A stretch of DNA of 5,572 nt from DATLWN01 sp963764315 (GCA_963764315.1 CAVXSB010000013.1:1-5572); one strand, 5' to 3'. Positions 1 through 5,527 are shown, counted from the first letter of the stretch. The notes: a model not told the origin generated them from the letters alone. Translations and numbers: made by a program.

Positions 1-305
1 CGGCGTTGCAGCTTACCGAACGTTTCGGCTGCTGGGTGGTGCTGAAGGGGGCGGATAGCCTGGTCGTATCCCCGCACCGCCAGCTCTGGCTTTGCCCCTA
101 TGGCTCGCCCCGGCTGGCCGTCGCCGGCACCGGCGATGTGCTGGCTGGTATGATCGGCGGCCTGCTCGCCCAGGGGCGGACCTTCAAGGAGGCCGTGCCG
201 GCGGCGGTGGCGCTGCACGCGCTGGCAGGCGAATCCGGCGGCTGGCACCTCGCCGGCGAACTCTCGGCGCGCATCGTCGCCATCATCGAACGCGGGGTAT
301 TCTGA
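1..305 (+). CDS. nnrD: ADP-dependent NAD(P)H-hydrate dehydratase, C-terminal part (5'-truncated by window edge)
   Basis: The reading frame is open from base 3 and ends at TGA 303-305, leaving about 100 C-terminal residues; the start lies before the window. NnrD dehydrates the damaged S-hydrate forms of NADH and NADPH at the expense of ADP, acting in the cytoplasm, often as the second domain of a protein whose first half is the NnrE epimerase. The sequence shows a VVLKG strand/loop (about 36-50) and the hallmark GTGDVLAGMIGGLL nucleotide-binding segment (126-167), in which the GTGD loop and its Asp bind phosphate and catalyse in the ribokinase-like fold. A helical tail follows, with the AVALHALAGE stretch and the last-helix pattern usual in the family. 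Whether an NnrE domain is fused upstream cannot be seen. The next gene is sdhC, 73 bases away with its own promoter, so nnrD probably ends a different operon. The family call is firm. Confidence 0.93.
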   Translation, partial: ALQLTERFGCWVVLKGADSLVVSPHRQLWLCPYGSPRLAVAGTGDVLAGMIGGLLAQGRTFKEAVPAAVALHALAGESGGWHLAGELSARIVAIIERGVF

Positions 306-344
306 AGGTGATCGGTCGCATGGGGCGGGGGGTCAAAGCGCGCG

Positions 345-372
345 TTGCACGAGATGGCCGCTGTGCTATACA
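345..372 (+). promoter_or_regulatory. Sigma-70 extended -10 promoter of the sdh operon
   Basis: There is a TTGCAC -35 box at 345-350 (4 of 6 consensus bases), a 16-base spacer, a TGC extended -10 element at 364-366 and a TATACA -10 box at 367-372. A start about seven bases after the -10 box would fall at 378-380, on the sdhC ATG (379-381), so the transcript would be leaderless or nearly so. No Shine-Dalgarno sequence lies before that ATG, which agrees with this. The rpe promoter is built the same way. This rests on motif reading alone; the transcription start is not measured. Confidence 0.6.
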
Positions 373-378
373 TAGCCC

Positions 379-780
379 ATGTCTGAGATGAGCCGCCAAG
401 CGTCTGCAACCCCGCCGCGCCCCCTGTCACCTCGACTTTCCATCTATCGCTGGCATCCGGGTATGATCGCCAGTCTGGCCCACCGTACGAGCGGTCTGGT
501 GCTGGTGCTTTTCGTGCCGTTCTACCTGTGGGTGCTGCATGGCATGACCTCCAGCCCCGACGCCTTCCTGCGCATGCGCGCCATGCTGCACCAGCCGTTG
601 GGGCGTCTGACCCTCTGGCTGGCCGGCGTGGCCATCATCTACCATTTCTGCAGCGGCATCCGCTTCCTGTGCCTGGATGCCGGCTGGGGCGAAACGCCCG
701 GCACGATGCGCGCCAGCGCCCGTATCGTGCTGGCCATCGCCGTGCTTGCCGCCCTCGTGCTCGGGTTCATGCTGTGGTGA
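379..780 (+). CDS. sdhC: Succinate dehydrogenase cytochrome b556 subunit SdhC
   Basis: The product has 133 residues and is an inner-membrane anchor of complex II that, with SdhD, binds heme b and the ubiquinone site. The N-terminal RPLSPRLSIYRW (residues 14-25) and SLAHRTSG (32-39) are SdhC signatures; S32 and R36 align with the E. coli quinone-site residues S27 and R31. Three hydrophobic segments are visible, near residues 30-54, 75-98 and 114-132. H89 in YHFCSGIRF matches the E. coli axial heme ligand H84. The start was taken at ATG 379. An in-frame ATG at 388 would remove only three residues and has a weak GAG before it; both lie at or just after the predicted transcription start. The gene ends TGA 778-780, overlapping the GTG start of sdhD. 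The size is normal for the family (E. coli 129 residues). Confidence 0.95.
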   Translation: MSEMSRQASATPPRPLSPRLSIYRWHPGMIASLAHRTSGLVLVLFVPFYLWVLHGMTSSPDAFLRMRAMLHQPLGRLTLWLAGVAIIYHFCSGIRFLCLDAGWGETPGTMRASARIVLAIAVLAALVLGFMLW

Positions 781-1136
781 GACGGGGGGATGCGGGGGCG
801 GCGCACAACGGCCTGGATCAGTGGTATGGGCAGCGATTGTCGGCGGTGGTGTTGCTGGTGCTGCTGCCGTTGCCGTTCGCGCTGCTTGTCGGCGTCTACA
901 CCGGACAGCTCGATCAACTGGGGCTGCTGGACCTGCTCGACAGCTTCGCCTCGCGCCTGCTGCACACGGCGCTGATCGCGGCCGTCATCGCCCATGCCTA
1001 CCTGGGACTGAAGGTCATCATCGAGGACTATGTGCATACGGCGGCGCTCCGGGTGCCGCTGATCGGCGCCATGCTGGTGGCCACCGGCATCTCGGGATTG
1101 TGGTGGCTGGCCCTGATCTGGGCCTGGGGGGGCTAA
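777..1136 (+). CDS. sdhD: Succinate dehydrogenase membrane anchor subunit SdhD
   Basis: The product has 119 residues and is the second membrane anchor of complex II. GTG 777 was chosen because it overlaps the sdhC stop as GTGA and gives a normal-length protein; the same frame runs open farther upstream, but only inside sdhC. Residues 12-23 (GLDQWYGQRLSA) match the conserved W-x-x-QR-[LI]-[ST]-A start of SdhD proteins. Three hydrophobic segments follow, near 22-42, 60-82 and 93-116. H73 in HAYLGLKVIIEDYVH matches the second axial heme ligand (E. coli H71), and D84-Y85 match the conserved D-Y pair whose Tyr lies at the quinone site. There is no convincing Shine-Dalgarno sequence, so translation is probably coupled to sdhC. 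The TAA at 1134-1136 overlaps the sdhA ATG by one base. Gene finders may miss or lengthen this gene because of the GTG start. Confidence 0.93.
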   Translation: MRRGDAGAAHNGLDQWYGQRLSAVVLLVLLPLPFALLVGVYTGQLDQLGLLDLLDSFASRLLHTALIAAVIAHAYLGLKVIIEDYVHTAALRVPLIGAMLVATGISGLWWLALIWAWGG

Positions 1137-2935
1137 TGGCCTATCTGTCGACGGACGAGGTGACGCATCATTTCCACGACGTGGTGATCGTCGGCGCCGG
1201 CGGCGGCGGCATGCGCTGCGCCCTGCAACTGGCCGACGAGGGCAAGCGCGTGGCGGTGATCAGCAAGGTGTTGCCGACGCGCTCGCACACGGTGGCGGCG
1301 CAGGGCGGCATCAACGCCGCGCTCGGCAACGTCATGTCCGACCACTGGCACTGGCATATGTACGACACCGTCAAGGGCTCCGACTACCTGGGCGACCAGG
1401 ACGCCATCGAATACATGTGCCGGGCCGCGCCCCAGCTGGTGCGCGAGCTGGAACACCAGGGGGTGCCGTTCTCGCGCCTGGACGACGGCAGCATCTACCA
1501 GCGTCCGTTCGGCGGCCAGTCCCGCCAGTTCGGCGAGGGCGGTCAGGCCGCCCGCACCTGTGCGGCCGCCGACCGTACCGGGCATGCCATCCTGCATGCG
1601 ATGTACCAGCAGAACCTCAGGGCCGGCACGCATTTCTACGAGGAATTCTTCGCCCTCGATCTGGTCACCGACGAGGAGGGCTGCCACGGCGTCATGGCCT
1701 GGGACATCGCGAACGGTCGCTACCACCTGTTCCAGGCCAAGGCGGTGATCCTGGCTACCGGCGGTGCCGGGCGCGTGTTCAGCACCACCACCAACGCCCA
1801 TATCTGCACCGGCGATGGCGGTGCCCTGGCGCTCTCTGCCGGCCTGCCGCTGGAGGACATGGAATTCTTCCAGTTTCACCCGACGGGCATCGCCCATATC
1901 GGGCCACTGATCACCGAGGGGGTGCGCGGCGAAGGCGGTTATCTGATCAACGGCGAGGGCGAGCGCTTCATGGAGCGCTATGCGCCGACGGCCAAGGATC
2001 TGGCCAGCCGCGACGTGGTGTCGCGCGCCATGGCGCTGGAGATCCGGGCCGGGCGCGGTTGCGGCCCGGACAAGGACCATATCCTGCTCAAGCTCGATCA
2101 CCTGGGCGAGGCATTGATCATGAAGCGGCTGCCGAACATCCACGAGCTGGCGCTGCGCTTCGCCGGCGTGGACTGCACGAAGGAGCCGATTCCGGTGCTG
2201 CCGACCACGCATTACACCATGGGCGGCATACCCACGAATCGCTTCGGCGAGGTCGTGCGCCCCGAGGGGCGGGACAAGGAGGTGGTGGTGCCGGGTCTGT
2301 ACGCCATCGGCGAGGCCTCCTGCACCTCCGTGCACGGCGCCAACCGCCTGGGCGGCAACTCGTTGCTCGAGATCATCGTGTTCGGGCGCGCCTGCGGCAA
2401 CCAGGTGCTGAACCGCCTGCGCGAGCACCGCTACCACGCACCGATTTCTCCGGATAGCTGGCAGCGGGGGGTAGGGCGCGTCGAGCGCTGGCTGTCTCCG
2501 GCCCCCAGGGGCGAGTCGGGGGTGCGCATCGGCGATCTGCGCCTGCAGATGCAGCAGGTGATGCAGGAGCATTTCAGCGTCTACCGCACCGGCGCGCTGA
2601 TGGAGGAGGGTGTCGAGAAGCTGCAGGCCGTGGTCGATCGCCTGAACGACGCGCGCATCGATGATCGCCACCGCATCTTCAACAGCGAGCTGATCGAGGC
2701 CATGGAGCTCGAGAACCTGATGGCGCTGGCCCAGGTCACCGCCGCCGGCGCCCATGCGCGTACCGAGTCGCGCGGGGCGCATGCCCGGGAGGATTACCCG
2801 GAGCGCGACGACAAGGCCTGGATGAAGCACACGCTGGTCTACCTGGGCGGGGACGGGGTGCGCCTCGACTACAAGCCGGTGCGGTCGAAGCCGATGACGG
2901 TGGAATCCTTCCCGCCGAAGGCACGGGTGTATTGA
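1136..2935 (+). CDS. sdhA: Succinate dehydrogenase flavoprotein subunit SdhA
   Basis: The product has 599 residues (E. coli 588) and is the catalytic subunit of complex II, oxidising succinate to fumarate in the TCA cycle and passing electrons to SdhB. VVIVGAGGGGM (16-26) is the FAD Rossmann loop; the usual GAGGAG reads GAGGGG here. RSHTVAAQGG (49-58) is the covalent-flavin signature, with H51 the expected FAD attachment residue. FHPTG (H248), ASRDVVSR (R292, the expected proton-transfer Arg), HYTMGG (H359) and GANRLGGNSLLE (R404) supply the dicarboxylate site. The C-terminal helical domain and the KPVRSKP tail are complete, so the gene looks intact. ATG 1136 overlaps the sdhD stop (TAATG) and has a G-rich stretch before it. 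sdhB follows only after a 139-base non-coding spacer, unusual in an otherwise overlapping operon. The long open frame antisense to this gene is a GC-rich shadow. Confidence 0.98.
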   Translation: MAYLSTDEVTHHFHDVVIVGAGGGGMRCALQLADEGKRVAVISKVLPTRSHTVAAQGGINAALGNVMSDHWHWHMYDTVKGSDYLGDQDAIEYMCRAAPQLVRELEHQGVPFSRLDDGSIYQRPFGGQSRQFGEGGQAARTCAAADRTGHAILHAMYQQNLRAGTHFYEEFFALDLVTDEEGCHGVMAWDIANGRYHLFQAKAVILATGGAGRVFSTTTNAHICTGDGGALALSAGLPLEDMEFFQFHPTGIAHIGPLITEGVRGEGGYLINGEGERFMERYAPTAKDLASRDVVSRAMALEIRAGRGCGPDKDHILLKLDHLGEALIMKRLPNIHELALRFAGVDCTKEPIPVLPTTHYTMGGIPTNRFGEVVRPEGRDKEVVVPGLYAIGEASCTSVHGANRLGGNSLLEIIVFGRACGNQVLNRLREHRYHAPISPDSWQRGVGRVERWLSPAPRGESGVRIGDLRLQMQQVMQEHFSVYRTGALMEEGVEKLQAVVDRLNDARIDDRHRIFNSELIEAMELENLMALAQVTAAGAHARTESRGAHAREDYPERDDKAWMKHTLVYLGGDGVRLDYKPVRSKPMTVESFPPKARVY

Positions 2936-3062
2936 TGCGCAGCGTCGCCTTTTCCTCCCATGCGGCGTTGCCGCGTCTGCTCGCTTGCTCACGCATGCTC
3001 CGCATACGGCTCCGTCGCTCGCAGCCACTGCGCCTTGCCTGGAATGAACATGCTCGCTGCGG
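2936..3062 (+). repeat. Non-coding insert between sdhA and sdhB, probable dispersed palindromic repeat (MITE/REP-like)
   Basis: This stretch has no plausible gene and splits an operon whose other genes overlap. It is bracketed by a 7-base inverted repeat, CGCAGCG at 2938-2944 and CGCTGCG at 3055-3061. Inside are a perfect 5-bp hairpin (GCGGC 2962-2966, GTT loop, GCCGC 2970-2974) and a central hairpin, CGCATGC 2992-2998 / GCATACG 3002-3008 with a TCC loop. The central hairpin has one mismatch on the + strand, which becomes a G-U pair in minus-strand RNA. GCTC recurs at 2979, 2987, 2997, 3009 and 3017. There is no T-run, so it is not an intrinsic terminator. That it is a dispersed element is inferred from its structure and place; a copy count elsewhere in the genome would settle it. 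The strand given is arbitrary. Confidence 0.5.
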
Positions 3063-3070
3063 GGGAGGTG
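3061..3070 (+). promoter_or_regulatory. Strong Shine-Dalgarno site of sdhB
   Basis: GGGGGAGGTG lies with its GGAGG core (3064-3068) six bases before ATG 3075. It pairs well with the 16S rRNA tail and fixes the sdhB start over the in-frame ATG at 3084. It is the only strong SD in the operon, which fits sdhB being the one gene not coupled to the stop codon of its neighbour. Confidence 0.8.
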
Positions 3071-3074
3071 TCCG

Positions 3075-3785
3075 ATGGGTGAGATGATCCGGCTGTCCAT
3101 CTATCGCTTCGATGCCGAGAGTGGCAAGCCGCCGTATATGCAGGATTTCGAGGTGCCGCTGGCCGGCGGCCATATGAAGCTGCTCGATGCCCTGAACCAC
3201 ATCAAATGGCATGTCGACGGCACCCTGACCTATCGCCGTTCCTGCGGCGAGGGGGTGTGCGGCTCCGACGGCATGAACATCAACGGCGTCAACGGCCTGG
3301 CCTGCATCACCCCGGTGGCCGGTCTGAAGCAGCCGATCAAGGTGCGCCCGCTGCCGAGCATGGAGGTCATCCGCGATCTGGTCGTCGACACCACGCGCTT
3401 CTTCGAGCAGTACCGCATGGTCAAACCCTGGCTGCAGGCGGAGGCGCCGACGCCGGAACACGAACGTCTGCAGTCCCCGGCCGAACGCAGCGAGCTCGAC
3501 GGCATGTACGAATGCATCCTGTGCGCCTGCTGCACGACCTCTTGCCCATCTTGGTGGTGGAACGGCGATCGCTTCCTGGGGCCTGCGGCGCTGCTGAATG
3601 CCGACCGCTGGCTCAAGGACTCCCGCGACGAGCATGCGGGCGAGCGGCTCGATGCGCTGGATGATGCCTTCCGGCTCTACCGCTGCCACCAGATCATGAA
3701 CTGCATGGAGGCCTGCCCGAAGGGGTTGAATCCCACGGCCGCCATCGACGATATCCGCCGCCGCCTGATCGCCCGAAAATCATGA
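3075..3785 (+). CDS. sdhB: Succinate dehydrogenase iron-sulfur subunit SdhB
   Basis: The product has 236 residues (E. coli 238) and carries electrons from FAD in SdhA to quinone. The N-terminal ferredoxin domain binds [2Fe-2S] through C57, C62, D65 and C77 (SCGEGVCGSDG...LAC); D65 in place of the usual Cys is also found in E. coli SdhB. The C-terminal domain has CILCACCTTSCP (147-158): C147, C150, C153 and C214 are the expected [4Fe-4S] ligands, and C157, C204 and C210 the [3Fe-4S] ligands. PSWWWNGDRF (158-167) holds the Trp pair near the quinone site, and H205 in CHQIMNC is the conserved His next to the 3Fe-4S cluster. All ligands are present, so the subunit should be functional. The stop overlaps the sdhE start (ATGA, 3782-3785). 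Confidence 0.98.
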   Translation: MGEMIRLSIYRFDAESGKPPYMQDFEVPLAGGHMKLLDALNHIKWHVDGTLTYRRSCGEGVCGSDGMNINGVNGLACITPVAGLKQPIKVRPLPSMEVIRDLVVDTTRFFEQYRMVKPWLQAEAPTPEHERLQSPAERSELDGMYECILCACCTTSCPSWWWNGDRFLGPAALLNADRWLKDSRDEHAGERLDALDDAFRLYRCHQIMNCMEACPKGLNPTAAIDDIRRRLIARKS

Positions 3786-4021
3786 GCGAAGCCGGCGCGC
3801 CGCTTCGGCAGCTGTGCTACCGCCTGCGCCGGCAGGGCATGCTGGAGCTCGATGCCTGGCTGGAGCCACTGGCCTCCCGCCTGATGCAGGGGGATGAGCC
3901 GGTGCTGGCGGCCGCCGCCAACGAGCTGCTGGCCATGGAGCCGCCCCAGCTGCTGGCACTGATGCATGGCGAGCAGCCACTGCCTGCGGTTCTGGTGCCC
4001 TGGCTCGCTCTGCGACGGTGA
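3782..4021 (+). CDS. sdhE: FAD assembly factor SdhE (YgfY/CptB/Sdh5 family)
   Basis: The product is a 79-residue, mostly helical cytoplasmic protein. SdhE proteins bind SdhA and promote covalent attachment of FAD. The call rests on the N-terminal helix LRQLCYRLRRQGMLELDAWL (residues 8-27), which aligns without gaps from GM onward to the family's CRRGMRELD segment. It rests also on the size, the PLASRLMQGDE and LLAMEPPQLLALMHG helices that match the family layout (E. coli DDPDLFNWLMNHGKP), and the place right after sdhB. It is odd that the Arg of the family RGxxE motif reads Gln here (Q18-G19-M20-L21-E22, codon CAG 3833-3835), although two Arg residues come just before it. There is no SD sequence; the start overlaps the sdhB stop, so translation is probably coupled. 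The TGA stop overlaps the next gene's ATG as TGATG. Confidence 0.87.
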   Translation: MSEAGAPLRQLCYRLRRQGMLELDAWLEPLASRLMQGDEPVLAAAANELLAMEPPQLLALMHGEQPLPAVLVPWLALRR

Positions 4022-4707
4022 TGCGATCACTGCTCCTGATCCTGCTCGTGTTCGCCATGCTGGCCGGCAGCGCCATGGCTGCCGCGGCTGCATCGCCACT
4101 GGTGCTGCAGCCGCAGAGCCTGGATCTCGGCCAGGTGAACGAGGGCGACAAGGCCAGGGGCAGCCTGATCCTGCGCAATACCGGCCCGGTGCCGCTCTCC
4201 ATCACGGATATCCAGACCTCGTGCGGCTGCACCACCGGGGTGCCGGACGAACGCTTGCTCGCTCCCGGCGCATTCACGCTGCTGCATGTCACCGTCGACA
4301 CCTTTGCCAAGCGCGGGCGGATCAGTAAACAGGTCTGGGTCACCGACGATCGGGGGCATACGGCCACTGCCGTATTGCGCCTGACGGTGCGGCCCAAACC
4401 GCATGTGCGCATCGCCGGGCGCAGTATCTTCGATGCCCGCTGCGCCTCCTGTCATGCGGCGCCGGCGGCGGGCCAGCATGAGGGGGCGAAGATCTATGCC
4501 GCCGTATGCGCCATGTGCCACGGTGCCGATGCCAGGGGTGCCTATGCGCCGTCGCTGCGCGGTTGGCATGACGCCGCAGCCCTGGCCAGGCGTATCGGCG
4601 ACGGAGCCGGAAATCAGTACATGCCGGGTTTCGCGAAGCGCCACGGCGGTCCGCTGGATGCGGCGCAGTTGCGCACCCTGAGTCATTGGCTGGCGTCACT
4701 GCATTGA
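4021..4707 (+). CDS. Secreted DUF1573 domain / cytochrome c fusion protein with two CXXCH motifs
   Basis: The product has 228 residues and is predicted periplasmic. Residues 1-20 (MRSLLLILLVFAMLAGSAMA) are a clear Sec signal peptide, with cleavage likely after AMA. Residues 27-125 look like a DUF1573 (Ig/ASH-like) domain: LDLGQVNEGD, LRNTGPVPLSI, a TSCGCT motif (C68, C70), a LAPG turn and a VDTFAKRGRISKQVWV strand pair. Residues 132-228 form a cytochrome c region with CASCH (141-145) and CAMCH (163-167), 22 residues apart. The second is a complete small class I cytochrome c with YMPGF (M201, likely distal ligand) and a closing LSHWLASL helix. The first has little protein around it. An in-frame GTG at 4018 is possible, but ATG 4021 was chosen because it overlaps the sdhE stop. 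I know of no named function for this architecture. Its place suggests a respiratory role linked to complex II; the electron partner is unknown. Confidence 0.85.
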   Translation: MRSLLLILLVFAMLAGSAMAAAAASPLVLQPQSLDLGQVNEGDKARGSLILRNTGPVPLSITDIQTSCGCTTGVPDERLLAPGAFTLLHVTVDTFAKRGRISKQVWVTDDRGHTATAVLRLTVRPKPHVRIAGRSIFDARCASCHAAPAAGQHEGAKIYAAVCAMCHGADARGAYAPSLRGWHDAAALARRIGDGAGNQYMPGFAKRHGGPLDAAQLRTLSHWLASLH

Positions 4708-4764
4708 AGGGCGTTCGCAGCCTGTGTAAGGGCTGGAATGTGTCGGCCGGTCATGGCTTCCCCC

Positions 4765-4803
4765 GCATCCATAAACGAAAGGCATGGGTGCATTCTGTTG
4801 TCT
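4765..4803 (+). terminator. Possible intrinsic terminator of the sdh operon
   Basis: Bases 4765-4772 (GCATCCAT) pair with 4784-4791 (ATGGGTGC) in an 8-bp stem with one G-U pair and an 11-base A/G-rich loop. A T-rich but broken tail follows (seven T in 4793-4803). The stem is only moderately GC-rich and the tail is interrupted, so termination would be partial. The tail ends where the rpe -35 box begins. The rest of the gap 4708-4764 shows only a weak 5-bp stem (CAGCC 4718-4722 / GGCTG 4731-4735) without a T-run. Confidence 0.4.
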
Positions 4804-4831
4804 GGACGACACCGGCTCCGATTGCTATAAA
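4803..4831 (+). promoter_or_regulatory. Sigma-70 extended -10 promoter of rpe
   Basis: There is a TGGACG -35 box at 4803-4808 (4 of 6), a 17-base spacer, a TGC extended -10 at 4823-4825 and a TATAAA -10 box at 4826-4831 (5 of 6). The predicted transcription start, 4837-4840, coincides with the rpe ATG at 4840, again giving a leaderless or nearly leaderless message. An in-frame ATG at 4831 overlaps the -10 box itself and so cannot be the start for a transcript from this promoter. Confidence 0.65.
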
Positions 4832-4839
4832 TGCGCCCC

Positions 4840-5508
4840 ATGAATAACACCGTCATTGCCCCATCCATCCTTTCCGCCGACTTCGCCAACCTGGGCGCCG
4901 AGATCCGCGCCATCGACGAGGGCGGCTGCGACTGGGTGCATGTGGACGTCATGGACGGCCGCTTCGTGCCGCCGATCACCATCGGCGACAACATCGTCAA
5001 GGCCATCCGTCCGCACACGGCGAAGCCGCTGGATGTGCATCTGATGGTCGTCGAGCCCGACCGCCAGGTCGAGGCCTTCGCCAATGCCGGCGCCGACATC
5101 ATCACCGTGCATCAGGAAGCCTGCATCCATCTGGAGCGTGTGCTGCAGATGATCCGCGCGCTGGGGAAGAAGGCGGGCGTCAGTCTGAATCCGGCCACGC
5201 CCGTATCGACGATCAAGCATGTGCTGCATTGCACCGACATGGTGCTGCTGATGAGCGTCAACCCGGGCTACGGAGGCCAGAGCTACATCCATGCCGTGAC
5301 GGAGAAGATCCGCGAGACGCGCCGCATGCTCGACGAGGCAGGCTCGGAGGCGCGCCTGCAGGTGGATGGTGGCGTCAATGCGCAGACCATGGCCGAGGTT
5401 GCCGGCGCCGGTGCGGATACCTTTGTCGCCGGCTCTGCCGTATACGGTAAGCCGGACTACGGTGTTGCGATCAGGGATTTGCGGAGCCTGGCCGAAGGCC
5501 GTGGCTGA
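4840..5508 (+). CDS. rpe: Ribulose-phosphate 3-epimerase
   Basis: The product is a 222-residue TIM-barrel enzyme (E. coli 225) that interconverts D-ribulose 5-phosphate and D-xylulose 5-phosphate in the cytoplasm, serving the pentose phosphate pathway and, in autotrophs, the Calvin cycle. IAPSILSADF (6-15) is the family start, with S9 near the active site. The metal and catalytic residues are all visible: H34 and D36 in VHVDVMDG, H67 in DVHLMV and D176 in QVDGGVN. SVNPGYGGQ (139-147) is the mobile phosphate/active-site loop, with Tyr for the common Phe, and AGSAVY (197-202) is the C-terminal phosphate-binding segment. ATG 4840 was chosen because the N-terminus then matches E. coli Rpe (MKQYLIAPS) residue for residue in length; ATG 4831 would add three residues and lies inside the -10 box. 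The gene follows the sdh operon on the same strand but has its own promoter. Confidence 0.97.
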   Translation: MNNTVIAPSILSADFANLGAEIRAIDEGGCDWVHVDVMDGRFVPPITIGDNIVKAIRPHTAKPLDVHLMVVEPDRQVEAFANAGADIITVHQEACIHLERVLQMIRALGKKAGVSLNPATPVSTIKHVLHCTDMVLLMSVNPGYGGQSYIHAVTEKIRETRRMLDEAGSEARLQVDGGVNAQTMAEVAGAGADTFVAGSAVYGKPDYGVAIRDLRSLAEGRG

Positions 5509-5527
5509 GAATTAACTCGGATTTTTT
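5505..5527 (+). terminator. Weak intrinsic terminator at the end of rpe
   Basis: CTGAG (5505-5509) pairs with CTCGG (5516-5520), including one G-U pair, around an AATTAA loop, and six T follow at 5522-5527 after a single A. The stem is only 5 bp and overlaps the rpe stop codon, so this is a weak call. Read-through into the next gene is likely. Confidence 0.35.

Noticed and set aside
306..344. Possible CRP/FNR-type operator around GTGATC upstream of sdhC
   Set aside because: Only a single half-site-like GTGATC (308-313) is present, with no matching inverted half at the right distance.
528..776. An N-terminal extension of sdhD upstream of GTG 777
   Set aside because: The extra residues are an out-of-frame reading of sdhC with no membrane or SdhD character; the family length is met from GTG 777.
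677..1135. An N-terminal extension of sdhA reaching back into sdhC
   Set aside because: The frame is open only by chance across sdhC/sdhD; the translated stretch is Cys/Gly/Arg-rich junk, while ATG 1136 gives the normal SdhA N-terminus and overlaps the sdhD stop.
2962..3008. Hairpins in the sdhA-sdhB spacer read as an intrinsic terminator or attenuator
   Set aside because: No T-run follows either hairpin on the + strand, and sdhB is needed in step with sdhA.
1133..3100. A 655-codon open frame on the minus strand antisense to sdhA and running through the spacer
   Set aside because: It lies opposite a plainly functional sdhA and has a low-complexity His/Arg/Ala/Gly-rich composition typical of shadows in GC-rich DNA. 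No domain is recognisable and no promoter or SD is convincing.
2736..3689. Minus-strand open frame covering the spacer and most of sdhB
   Set aside because: It is antisense to conserved sdhB and composed of shadow-like Arg/Ala/Gly sequence; the part across the spacer only translates the repeat.
4018..4020. GTG 4018 as the start of the DUF1573-cytochrome gene
   Set aside because: It would add one residue only; ATG 4021 directly after it forms the usual TGATG coupling overlap and is the stronger start codon.
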